7,142 bases of DNA from assembly GCA_012032215.1 (NCBI GenBank), contig JAAURO010000084.1, positions 1 to 7,142 of the forward strand. Reading direction: 5' to 3'. Under the pieces are notes generated by a model that was not told the DNA's origin, searched no databases, and saw nothing but the letters and a program-made list of their open reading frames with translations. How positions within the stretch are numbered: the first letter of the stretch is position 1; each line of letters starts with the position of its first letter. Both the position numbers and the translations under genes were made by a program. This document shows positions 1-6,857 of this stretch, piece after piece. The DNA comes from Limnobacter sp. Its GTDB lineage: Bacteria; Pseudomonadota; Gammaproteobacteria; Burkholderiales; Burkholderiaceae_B.

Positions 1-49
1 ACACCACCGGCGATTTTTCTCAGGCTGCACTGCGCAGAATGGGCGCTAA
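1..49 (+). CDS. 3' end of an upstream gene, possibly a DUF1329-type protein
   Basis: The first bases appear to be the C-terminus of a gene that starts outside the window. Frame 3 has a natural codon pattern and reads TTGDFSQAALRRMG, but it has no stop and runs on into the shadow of the next gene. Frame 2 ends in TAA at 47-49, which would share its last A with the ATG of the next gene, but it reads an unlikely arginine-rich tail. One additional G in the run at 41-43 would join the two and give a protein ending ALRRMGR followed by that TAA. DUF1329 outer-membrane-associated proteins often sit directly upstream of YCF48-like and RND genes, and I recall similar Leu-Arg-Arg-rich ends. This identification rests on about 15 residues and on neighbourhood, so it is weak. 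Confidence 0.3.
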   Translation, partial: HHRRFFSGCTAQNGR

Positions 50-1296
50 TGGCAAGAAGTGTTGCAGCAGTACGAAGTGCTCTGGCAAAAACCGCCTGCC
101 TGGCATGGCTCGTTCTTTTGGGCGTGCCCGGGGTGGCCAATGCCAAGGTGGATTTGCTGGAGTTGCCTTCCTTAATTGTTCCCAAGGCTGCCAGCGCGCT
201 CATGCTGGACATTGCCGTGCGAGGCAATCACGTGATTGCAGTAGGGGATCATGGGGTAATACTCCATCACGTGACAGGGCAGAAAGCCCCCGCAGGCGCA
301 GTGCAGGACACCACCGGTGTCTGGTGGAAGCAGGCGCAAGTGCCTGTATCGGTTAACCTTACTGCCGTGGCTTTTGCATCCGGTACCCGTGTGTTTGCCG
401 TGGGCCACGATGGGGTGGTGCTGCGTTCCAACGATACAGGCGCAACGTGGCAAAAAGTGTTCGACGGCAATGCGTCCAACCAGCAAATGCTTGCCATGGC
501 GCAAAACTCCCTGAATGCCTTTGAACTGCAGGCTGCTTCGCAGCGGCAGGCACTGGTCAACAAACCCACTCCTGAAGGGCGGCAACGCTTGCAAAAGCTC
601 GAAGACGAGCTGGAAGAAAAACGTTTTGCTTTTGAGGATGCCCAGGCTGGAGCCCGTTTTGGCCCTGCACGCCCCATGCTCGACGTCTGGTTCAAAGACG
701 ACATGGCAGGCTGGGTCGTGGGCAGTTACGGGCAAATTTTCCAGACCACCGATGGTGGCAATACCTTTGCCCTGATTGCCTCGCGCCTGAACAACCCCGA
801 CTTCCGGCATTACAACGGCCTGTATGGCGACCAAACCGGTTTGCTGATTATTACGGGCGAGGCGGGCCGCGTGTATGTGTCCGAAGATTTCGCGGGCAGC
901 TGGCGCCGCTATGACACCGGCTACACAGGTCAGCTGTACGGTGCGGCAGTTCTGCGCGATGCACAGGGCAAGAAAACGCTTGTGGTGTACGGTTTCGCCG
1001 GTACCCTATTGCGTCTGGACTCCGGTTCGGATACCTGGCGCAAAGTGCAAACCCCTACCGACAAAAGCATTGTGGATTCCCTCACCCTGATAGACGGCCT
1101 GCTGTTCATCGACCAGAACGCGCGGCTGCTAAAAACCGACGAGGTGGGTAACAACGTACGCTTTGTCAGCAAAGTCGAAGGCAAACTGACTACCGGCATC
1201 TCGTTTGCCAACAACCATTTGTACTTGAGTGCACAGGGCGGGCCACGGCAACTTCAGTTTCCGTCATTCAGCAAAAAAACAGCGTCACAACCATGA
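49..1296 (+). CDS. Exported YCF48/BNR-like beta-propeller protein
   Basis: This 415-residue protein is related to the YCF48 photosystem II assembly factor fold, but in a non-photosynthetic setting. Residues 1-32 form a Sec signal peptide: a basic start, a hydrophobic core around 15-29, and an Ala-Asn-Ala cleavage site before Lys33. The mature protein is therefore expected in the periplasm. Blade motifs of the type G-x-x-G-x-(I/V/L), followed by a (D/T)GG/TGA-x-(T/S)(W/F) turn, recur near residues 64, 118 (turn GATW), 224 (DGGNTF), 269 (FAGSW) and 314 (SGSDTW). Between the second and third of these lies a charged, helix-rich insert at about 145-205 that could form a coiled coil. The stop is 10 bases before the RND gene, so the two are probably co-transcribed, and I infer that it is a periplasmic partner of that transporter. 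The start is supported by the signal peptide. The substrate is unknown. Confidence 0.85.
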   Translation: MARSVAAVRSALAKTACLAWLVLLGVPGVANAKVDLLELPSLIVPKAASALMLDIAVRGNHVIAVGDHGVILHHVTGQKAPAGAVQDTTGVWWKQAQVPVSVNLTAVAFASGTRVFAVGHDGVVLRSNDTGATWQKVFDGNASNQQMLAMAQNSLNAFELQAASQRQALVNKPTPEGRQRLQKLEDELEEKRFAFEDAQAGARFGPARPMLDVWFKDDMAGWVVGSYGQIFQTTDGGNTFALIASRLNNPDFRHYNGLYGDQTGLLIITGEAGRVYVSEDFAGSWRRYDTGYTGQLYGAAVLRDAQGKKTLVVYGFAGTLLRLDSGSDTWRKVQTPTDKSIVDSLTLIDGLLFIDQNARLLKTDEVGNNVRFVSKVEGKLTTGISFANNHLYLSAQGGPRQLQFPSFSKKTASQP

Positions 1297-1306
1297 TTAA
1301 TCCGCA

Positions 1307-3667
1307 ATGAGCAACAGCAGCAAAACCGGCCAACTCGTTCAATTTACCGAGCAGCTTTTATTTGGTTACCGCAAGGTGGTGTTGGTGGTGTTTGCAGTCA
1401 TTTCCATTTTAATGGCCTGGTTTGCGGTTCAGCTTCGGCCCGATGCCTCGTTTGCCAAAATGGTTCCGGCCAATCACCCCTACATCGCCAATTATCTGAA
1501 GTATCAAAACGAACTGCGGCCCTTGGGCAATGTGTTGCGCATAGCGGTGCACAACAAGCAGGGCAGCATTTACAACAAGGAATTCCTGGAGACACTGCAC
1601 CAGATTACCGATGAGGTGTTTTATATACCCGGTGTCGATCGCGGAAATCTGGCTTCTATCTGGACTCCGAATGTCATGTGGCGGCAGGTCACAGAAGACG
1701 GCTTGCGCATGGGCCCGGTAATTGGCCAAGGCTTCGAGGGCACGCCAGCACAAATTGAAGAAGTGAAAAAAAATGTAGAACAATCTGGCCGCATTGGCTC
1801 GTTTGTGGGGAACGATGCGCGTTCTGCGGTTATTCTGGCGCCGCTTTTGGAGGTGAATCCAGAAACCGGCGAAAAGCTGGATTACGCCGACCTTTCCCGG
1901 CGGCTTGAAGAGCAGGTTCGCAACAAATACGAAAACCAGAACATCTCGATTCACATCACCGGTTTTGCCAAAATTGTGGGCGACCTCATAGAGGGCACCC
2001 AGGCAATTGTGGGCTTTTTTGCCATTACTTTTGTGCTTACTGTGGCGTTGCTGCTGGCATATTCCTGGTGCTGGAAGTCTACCCTGGTAACCGTGTTTTG
2101 CTGCTTGCTGGCGGTGCTGTGGCATTTGGGGCTGGTTAGCCTGTTGGGCATTGGGTTAGACCCTTATTCCATATTGGTGCCTTTTTTAACGTTTGCCATC
2201 GGGGTCTCGCACGCCATTCAAAATGTGCGCACCATGGCTTCTGCGCGGCATTTCGGTGCCTCTAAAATAGCCGCAGCCAAAGTAACCTTCAGCCTGCTGT
2301 TCATACCCGGCTCTGTGGCCCTGCTGGCCGATGCGGTCGGTTTTTCCACGCTGTTGGTGATCGATATCGGTGTAATCCGCGAATTGGCGGTGTCGGCCTC
2401 GATAGGGGTGGCAGTGATTATCTGTACCAAAATGTTTTTGCTGCCCGTGCTCATGAGTTACGTAGACGTAACACCTACGGGCTTGCGCCGTGTGGCCCTT
2501 GTGGAGCAGGGCAGGCACCGTGTGGCAGGCTGGCTATCCAGGCTGACCGAAAAACGCATTGCCCTGTACGTAGTGGCAGCCGCAGCCGTGGTGTTGGCGC
2601 TGGGCCTATGGCGTGCTTCATTTATTCAGATTGGCGATCTGGATAAAGGCGCGCCAGAATTGCGCGCAGACTCGCGTTACAACCAGGACGTGGCTTTTTT
2701 GGTAGACAACTACTCCACCAGTTCCGATGTGTTTGTGGTAATGGTGCAAACCCCCGAAGGCGAGTGTGGTGCCTACCCCGTGGCCGCAGCAGTAGAACAC
2801 TTTCAGTGGCAAATGGAAAACCTGCCCGGCGTAGAGAGCAGTATTTCGCTGTTTACCGTAATGAAGCAGATTATTGCAGGCTTTAATGGCGGCAATCCGA
2901 AGTGGATGGCCATTTCCCGCGACCGCTACATTTCCAACAGCGCGCACAAAAACATTCCCACCTCGCTCTACAACGCCAAATGCTCCATGACGCCCGTGAT
3001 TCTTTTTTTGTCGGACCACAAAGCACAAACCCTGCAACGCGTCATGGAACAGACCGAGGCTTTTGCGCAGGCCCACAATTCCGACAAGATGAAGTTTTTG
3101 CTGGCGGCGGGCAACAGTGGCATACAGGGTGCCACCAATGTGGTGGTTCAGGACTCGCTGCGCATTATGCTGTTGTTGGTGTATTGCATGGTGGGTGCCT
3201 TGGTGTGGTGGGAGTTCAAAAGTTTCCGCGTCATGCTGTGCATCATGGTCCCGCTGTTTATCACCGAGGTGCTGTGCAAGGTGGTGATGGTGCAACTGGG
3301 CCTGGGTATCAAAGTGGCCACCCTGCCTGTTATCGCCTTGGGTGTGGGCATTGGCGTCGATTACGGCATTTATATTTACAGTCGCCTGGAGTGCTTTTTG
3401 GCCCAGGGTTTCAGCTTTAAAGAAGCTTATTTCGAAACCCTGCGCAGCACGGGCGTGGCGGTTGCCTTAACGGCAGTCACTCTGGCTTTGGGCGTGGCCA
3501 CGTGGGTGTTTTCTGCCATCCAGTTTCAGGCTGACATGGGCTTGCTGCTTACCTTCATGTTTTTGTGGAATATGGTGGGTGCGGTGGTGCTTATTCCGGC
3601 GCTGGTTCGTGTGTTTGCCTACGGGCCGGTGAAAAAGCGTTTTGGCCCTTCGGTGGGGGAGTTGTAA
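1307..3667 (+). CDS. RND superfamily (MMPL-type) transporter
   Basis: This is a 786-residue inner-membrane protein of the MMPL/COG1033 branch of the RND superfamily, which uses the proton gradient to move lipids, hydrophobic compounds or drugs. The expected duplicated layout is visible. TM1 lies near residues 22-42, followed by a large periplasmic loop to about 225 and a five-helix bundle to about 390. TM7 is near 416-436, followed by a second loop to about 615 and a final bundle to about 770. The second bundle carries the family motif GVGIGVDYGIYIYSR with Asp685, a candidate proton-relay residue. The equivalent site in the first bundle reads FAIGVSHAIQN, with no Asp, so the halves are not equivalent. 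Two cysteines (487 and 559) lie in the second periplasmic loop. Length is normal and the frame is intact. Pairing with the exported YCF48-like protein suggests an envelope trafficking complex. The substrate cannot be told from sequence. Confidence 0.92.
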   Translation: MSNSSKTGQLVQFTEQLLFGYRKVVLVVFAVISILMAWFAVQLRPDASFAKMVPANHPYIANYLKYQNELRPLGNVLRIAVHNKQGSIYNKEFLETLHQITDEVFYIPGVDRGNLASIWTPNVMWRQVTEDGLRMGPVIGQGFEGTPAQIEEVKKNVEQSGRIGSFVGNDARSAVILAPLLEVNPETGEKLDYADLSRRLEEQVRNKYENQNISIHITGFAKIVGDLIEGTQAIVGFFAITFVLTVALLLAYSWCWKSTLVTVFCCLLAVLWHLGLVSLLGIGLDPYSILVPFLTFAIGVSHAIQNVRTMASARHFGASKIAAAKVTFSLLFIPGSVALLADAVGFSTLLVIDIGVIRELAVSASIGVAVIICTKMFLLPVLMSYVDVTPTGLRRVALVEQGRHRVAGWLSRLTEKRIALYVVAAAAVVLALGLWRASFIQIGDLDKGAPELRADSRYNQDVAFLVDNYSTSSDVFVVMVQTPEGECGAYPVAAAVEHFQWQMENLPGVESSISLFTVMKQIIAGFNGGNPKWMAISRDRYISNSAHKNIPTSLYNAKCSMTPVILFLSDHKAQTLQRVMEQTEAFAQAHNSDKMKFLLAAGNSGIQGATNVVVQDSLRIMLLLVYCMVGALVWWEFKSFRVMLCIMVPLFITEVLCKVVMVQLGLGIKVATLPVIALGVGIGVDYGIYIYSRLECFLAQGFSFKEAYFETLRSTGVAVALTAVTLALGVATWVFSAIQFQADMGLLLTFMFLWNMVGAVVLIPALVRVFAYGPVKKRFGPSVGEL

Positions 3668-3668
3668 G

Positions 3669-3677
3669 TGATAAAAT
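3669..3677 (+). promoter_or_regulatory. Candidate extended -10 promoter element
   Basis: TGATAAAAT fits the extended -10 form TGnTATAAT with one mismatch in the hexamer. It starts just after the RND stop codon and would place a transcription start near 3684, about 25 bases before the small gene. No good -35 box is present at the usual spacing (TTCGGT at 3649-3654 is poor). I see no terminator hairpin between the RND gene and this site, so read-through from the upstream operon is equally possible. Confidence 0.3.
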
Positions 3678-3709
3678 CCGTTTTCGACTAACTCCACTAA
3701 GCTAACAAC

Positions 3710-3940
3710 ATGCCGGGCTACATCACTGAATCCTTAGGAGATAAACTTGATTCGCTGAAAGTAAGTGTACAAGTTCTGGTACAGCATGGACAGCTCCCCG
3801 AAGGTGCAACTACCTTTCAGGAAGCTGCCAGAAGTTTGTATACCGAAGCTCTTGCTATTCATAGGCACTATTCTCCTTTAAACGCTGAGCAAGCAGCAGA
3901 CATCAACTGGGTATACACAGAATTACAACCGCACCAATAA
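3710..3940 (+). CDS. Small hypothetical protein (76 aa)
   Basis: I do not recognise this protein. It is 76 residues long, soluble-looking, has no signal peptide, membrane segment or cysteine, and is probably mostly helical. Likely helices lie at about 10-27, 34-54 and 58-72, separated by Gly/Pro/Asn turns. GC content is about 45% over 3721-3940 (hand count), clearly lower than the genes on either side, and the codon choices are less GC-ending. No Shine-Dalgarno sequence is evident before the ATG. The gene lies 42 bases after the RND gene and its stop is 8 bases before the ATG of the metallo-hydrolase, so it may be translated from the same message as the hydrolase. The complete frame in the intergenic position and the close spacing support a real gene, but a fortuitous frame cannot be excluded. 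Confidence 0.55.
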   Translation: MPGYITESLGDKLDSLKVSVQVLVQHGQLPEGATTFQEAARSLYTEALAIHRHYSPLNAEQAADINWVYTELQPHQ

Positions 3941-3948
3941 ACGTTTGC

Positions 3949-4952
3949 ATGACCTTCCCCAGCCTGCCCGCCGTTCCCATTGCCCTGCAGTTTCAGTCGG
4001 TAAACTTCACCGCCTTAAAACCTGGCCCCACACTGATTGTTTTGGGCGCTGTGCACGGCAACGAAACTGCGGGCAGCAAGGCTATTCTGCGCTGCATGGA
4101 AGAATTCCAATCCGGTGCCAAAACGCTGCTGTGTGGCAGCGTAACCTTTGTGCCCATTACCAACCCACTGGCCTACAACCGCAAGCAGCGCAACGCGATC
4201 GCAACTTGAACCGCAACCTTACACCTACTACCCAGCCCAACGATTTTGAAGACCACGTGGCCAACTGGCTGTGTCCTTTGCTCAAAGCCCACGATGTGCT
4301 GCTGGATTTGCACACCTTCCACAAAGGCGAAAAGCCCTTTGCCCTGTTTGGCCCCGAAAACAACGAGGGCACCCTGCAACCTTTTGCGCATGCACGCGCC
4401 GAGCGCGAACTGGCACTGCGCCTTGGTGTAACCCGGTTTGTAGATGGCTGGCTGGAAACCTATGCCAAGGGCGTCAAGAACAGGGTGGCTTACTTGCAAG
4501 CCAATGGGCTACCCAGCCAAGGGCTAAACACCGACCCCCGCTACGGCATGGGTACCACCGAATGCATGCGGTCTTTTGGTGGCTATTCCATAACCCTTGA
4601 ATGTGGGCAGCATGAAGCCCCCAGCGGCCCCTTTGTCGGCTTACGAAGCCATTGACCGAACCCTGCGCCACCTGGGCTCATTGATGGCCCCAAACCCCAG
4701 CCCGTCCAGCAATTCGAACGCATTACCCTGAGCGACATCGTTGACAAACGCGATGCTGCCGATGCCTTTTCACAGCCATGGGTTAATTTTGACCGGGTCA
4801 CTGCGGGCCAGGAAATTGGCCGACACGCCGATGGCGAGGTGGTTCATGCCCCCTATGATGCACTGGTTGTGTTTCCCAATCCGAATGCGCAAGCTGGCCA
4901 GGAATGGTTTTACCTGGCCAGGGAAACATCGCTGGAACCGCTTTCTTACTGA
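3949..4952 (+). CDS. Succinylglutamate desuccinylase/aspartoacylase family zinc hydrolase, interrupted by three frameshifts
   Basis: This M14-like zinc amidohydrolase belongs to the family that includes AstE (arginine catabolism) and aspartoacylase, which remove acyl groups from N-acyl amino acids in the cytoplasm. As given, the frame stops at 4207-4209 after 86 residues, but the family sequence continues across three single-base shifts. A base is missing near 4194-4196, after NRKQRN; restoring it gives GDRNLNRN. One extra C lies in the run 4618-4622. A base is missing near 4676-4680; restoring it gives HLGLIDGPKPQPV. The repaired protein is 334 residues, normal for the family. It carries the zinc motif HGNE (His36, Glu39), the third zinc ligand in DLHT (His122), substrate-binding Arg/Asn residues in DRNLNRN, and the catalytic Glu218 in TLECGQH. 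Since all motifs survive, sequencing error is more likely than decay. No other arginine-succinyltransferase pathway gene is present, so the exact substrate is open. Confidence 0.85.
4894..4921 (-). terminator. Perfect inverted repeat downstream of flagellin, possible transcript 3' end
   Basis: CTGGCCAGG (4894-4902) and CCTGGCCAG (4913-4921) form a perfect 9-base-pair GC-rich stem with a 10-base loop. On the flagellin strand the hairpin begins 25 bases after the stop codon, where a terminator or mRNA-stabilising structure is expected. There is no T-run on either side, so it is not a classic intrinsic terminator. It lies inside the coding sequence for the C-terminus of the hydrolase, and each arm contains the self-complementary TGGCCA, so chance from codon use is possible. 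Confidence 0.35.
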
Positions 4953-5812
4953 TTCAGCAAACTCAGCACATTGCCAGGCAACTGGTTGGCCTGCGCCAGC
5001 ACCGCAGTTCCGGCCTGCTGCAGAATTTGGGCGCGGGTCAGGTTGGCTGTTTCTTTGGCGTAGTCTGCATCCATAATCCGGCCTTTCGCGGCACTTAGGT
5101 TGGTGACTTGCGTGTCTGAAAACTGCACTACCTGTTCCAGCCTGCTTTGCCCTGCACCCACCACCGCACGGGCTGTGGTCAGGTTGTCAATCGCCGTATC
5201 AATCGTGGTAATGGCGGTGGTGGCGTTGGCAACAGCACCGATGTTGTCGAAGTTGGCAGGAATGTTGGCTGCACCTGCGGTCAGGGCAGTTTGCAGGTCG
5301 TTGCCGGCAGCGGTGCCATCGTCGGTCAGGTTCAGGCTCAATGAATCGGTGGCTGCATTGCCCGTGCCCACTTGAAAGGTAAACACTTTGTTGGCAGGGG
5401 CGTACAGGCCTACACCATTAAACACCGTGCCGCTGGCAATGCGATCTACCTCGTTGGCCAACTCTGTGTATTCCCGGTTTAGGTTGGCCCGGTCGTTGGC
5501 GTTCAAGGTGCCGTTTTTGCTTTGTACAGCCAGTTCACGCATGCGCTGCAGGTTGTCGGAAATTTTGCCCATGGCACCATCGGCTACTTGCAGCAAGGAA
5601 ATGCCGTCATTGGCATTGCGTGAGGATACTTCATAGCCACGAATTTGGGCAGTGAGCCTTTCGGCAATGGCAAGGCCCGCGGCATCGTCTTTGGCGGTAT
5701 TGACCCGCAAGCCCGAAGACAGGCGTGCAATGGATGTATTTAAAATACCGCCCGAAGCCGTGAGGTTTTTCTGCGCGGTCAGCGATGCAATATTGGTGTT
5801 GATTCCTAGCAT
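4946..5812 (-). CDS. fliC: Flagellin
   Basis: This is the flagellar filament subunit, exported by the flagellar type III apparatus and polymerised at the filament tip. The 288-residue protein begins MLGINTNIASL and has the conserved N-terminal D0/D1 region to about residue 140, including RLSSGLRVNTAKDDAAG at 30-46 and LQRMRELAVQ at 88-97. It ends with the conserved C-terminal region, including GRIMDADYAKETANL and the typical final QANQLPGNVLSLLNQ. The central part (about 140-200) is short and rich in Ala, Thr and Asn, so surface domains D2 and D3 are essentially absent. The start at 5812 is chosen because GGAG lies 6 bases upstream and the product begins as flagellins do; a TTG four codons earlier overlaps that site. 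The gene converges on the hydrolase gene with a 7-base overlap and diverges from cheV. A sigma-28-like promoter precedes it. Confidence 0.96.
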   Translation of the reverse strand: MLGINTNIASLTAQKNLTASGGILNTSIARLSSGLRVNTAKDDAAGLAIAERLTAQIRGYEVSSRNANDGISLLQVADGAMGKISDNLQRMRELAVQSKNGTLNANDRANLNREYTELANEVDRIASGTVFNGVGLYAPANKVFTFQVGTGNAATDSLSLNLTDDGTAAGNDLQTALTAGAANIPANFDNIGAVANATTAITTIDTAIDNLTTARAVVGAGQSRLEQVVQFSDTQVTNLSAAKGRIMDADYAKETANLTRAQILQQAGTAVLAQANQLPGNVLSLLNQ

Positions 5813-5818
5813 GATGTT

Positions 5819-5822
5819 CTCC
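5819..5822 (-). promoter_or_regulatory. Flagellin ribosome binding site
   Basis: GGAG on the minus strand is separated by 6 bases from the ATG at 5812-5810. It decides the start: the in-frame TTG at 5824-5822 would overlap the Shine-Dalgarno sequence and add four residues (Met-Glu-Asn-Ile) not found at the start of flagellins. Confidence 0.8.
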
Positions 5823-5875
5823 AAGCAATTTCAGTCTGTCAAGCTGCGTTGACATTCATGACTCTCTTGCTTGCC

Positions 5876-5902
5876 CTAACGACTACCAAACACCAAACTT
5901 TA
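5876..5902 (-). promoter_or_regulatory. Sigma-28 (FliA) type promoter of the flagellin gene
   Basis: On the minus strand, TAAA (5902-5899) is followed by exactly 15 bases and then GTCGTTAG (5883-5876). The FliA consensus is TAAA-N15-GCCGATAA, so the -35 core and the spacing match exactly and the -10 box matches 5 of 8. The position implies an untranslated leader of roughly 55-60 bases. Flagellin is the classic late gene under FliA, which supports the call. Confidence 0.6.
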
Positions 5903-6014
5903 ATTTCTGTGCCCCAAATGGGTGGGTATTGCGTGGATTTTCTCCCTCGTCTTAACGATTTTGATTTGCCCGGAATGCCTACACAATGAAAGTCCGACAA
6001 TTTCCATCTACGGG

Positions 6015-6857
6015 ATGTATTCAAAAATGGAAGAGCAACGTCAAGGCAGTGGTGCAGTAGAAGGCGGAAAAATCGAAATTCTGCTGTTTTCTTTGGGTGG
6101 TTCCGAGGTTTTTGGCCTGAATGTATTCAAAATTCGCGAGGTCACAGAAACCCTGGAGGTTACCGAAATGCCGGGCCAGAAGGGGGCCATGATGGGCATG
6201 GTTTCTTTGCGGGGCATTATTTTGCCGGTGATTCATTTGGGCCGTGCGGTGGGCATGGGCGGTGAGCACGAAGCGAGTAAATTCATTATTGCCGAGTTTG
6301 CCTCGCGCACCGTGGCCTTTGCGGTTCAACAACGTGGATAAAATTTGTGCGCGTGGAGTAGGAGTGGAGGTAAAACCTCCTAGTCTTATGATTCTGATTC
6401 GGGCCATATTTTTGGTGTGGTATTGCTGAGTCAGGACAAACTGGTCTCTTTGCTGGATATTGAAAGCGTGTGTCAGCGCGTTTTGCCGGTGGAAGACTCG
6501 GCGCAGGTTAAAACCGTACAGTTAGACAATCCTGCGCCAGTGTTTTTTGTAGACGATTCCAGGGTGGCACGCCGGCAAATAACTTCTGTGCTCGATTCCA
6601 TGGGTTTAAAGCACAGCCATGCGGTGAATGGCGATGAAGCGCAAAGCAAGTTGATGGGCTTGGTGAGTGCTGTCAAAGAAGACGAAACGGTGCACGAAAA
6701 AATAGGGCTTATTCTGGTAGACGAAGAAATGCCTGGCATGGATGGTTGCTCCCTAACCCGCAACCTGCGTGCAGACAAACGCTTTAAAGACGTGCCTATT
6801 ATCATGTATTCGTCGTTAACCTCTGATGAAAACGAGCGCCGTGGTTTGCAGGCCGGG
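6015..6857 (+). CDS. cheV: CheV chemotaxis coupling protein (CheW + receiver domains), frameshifted and cut at its 3' end
   Basis: CheV couples chemoreceptors to the CheA kinase and has a phosphorylatable receiver domain used in adaptation. The N-terminal CheW-like domain shows FGLNVFKIREV, followed by VSLRGIILPVIHLGRAVG. As given, the frame stops at 6339-6341. An extra base near 6323-6326 restores AFAVNNVDKICARGV, and a missing base near 6384-6386 then restores DSGHIFGVVLLSQDKLVSLLDIE. The receiver domain follows with the acidic pair in FFVDDSR (codons 6552-6557), the phospho-acceptor Asp in LVDEEMPGMDG (codon 6720-6722), and IIMYSS. Family similarity ends at GLQAG near 6857, before the conserved Lys and about the last 30-40 residues; the frame then runs 27 foreign residues to a stop at 6938. 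The ATG at 6015 was chosen (6027 is an alternative); neither has a clear ribosome binding site. It diverges from flagellin across 202 bases. Confidence 0.85.
6849..6857. other. Probable chimeric junction
   Basis: CAGGCCGGG fits both sides: it encodes Gln-Ala-Gly expected in the CheV receiver domain on the plus strand, and on the minus strand GGCCTG would encode the Gly-Leu expected in the dinucleotide-binding loop of the dehydrogenase fragment. To the left, coding is CheV at about 45% GC (line 6661-6720); to the right, GC content is about 69% (hand count, 6901-7140). This shared stretch is where an assembly or template-switch join would occur. Confidence 0.65.

Noticed and set aside
172..834. 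220-codon minus-strand open frame inside the YCF48-like gene
   Set aside because: It is antisense of a convincing exported protein, with no motif or start signal.
2618..3295. 225-codon minus-strand open frame inside the RND gene
   Set aside because: It is rich in His, Gln and Val with no family motif, and is fully explained as the antisense of the clearly coding RND frame.
3945..4193. Plus-strand frame starting at TTG 3945 as the start of the acylase
   Set aside because: Its first part has no family similarity; the HGNE-containing N-terminus is in the frame starting at ATG 3949, and the two frames join at the indel near 4195.
4640..4735. A separate small gene between the acylase pieces
   Set aside because: The sequence AYEAIDRTLRHLG and the downstream FERITLSD continue the acylase family and are explained by indels, not by a new gene.
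5813..5824. Flagellin starting at the TTG at 5824
   Set aside because: That codon overlaps the GGAG ribosome binding site and adds four residues that flagellins do not have. ATG at 5812 gives the canonical start.
5900..5915. Sigma-54-like site upstream of flagellin (GGGCAC-N5-TTAA on the minus strand)
   Set aside because: The -24 half is good, but the essential GC of the -12 element is missing, and it overlaps the better FliA-type site.
5922..6014. GTG start at 5922 extending cheV by 31 residues
   Set aside because: The added stretch (MGIAWIFSLVLTILICPE at its start) does not resemble a CheV N-terminus, would approach the flagellin promoter, and has no ribosome binding site.
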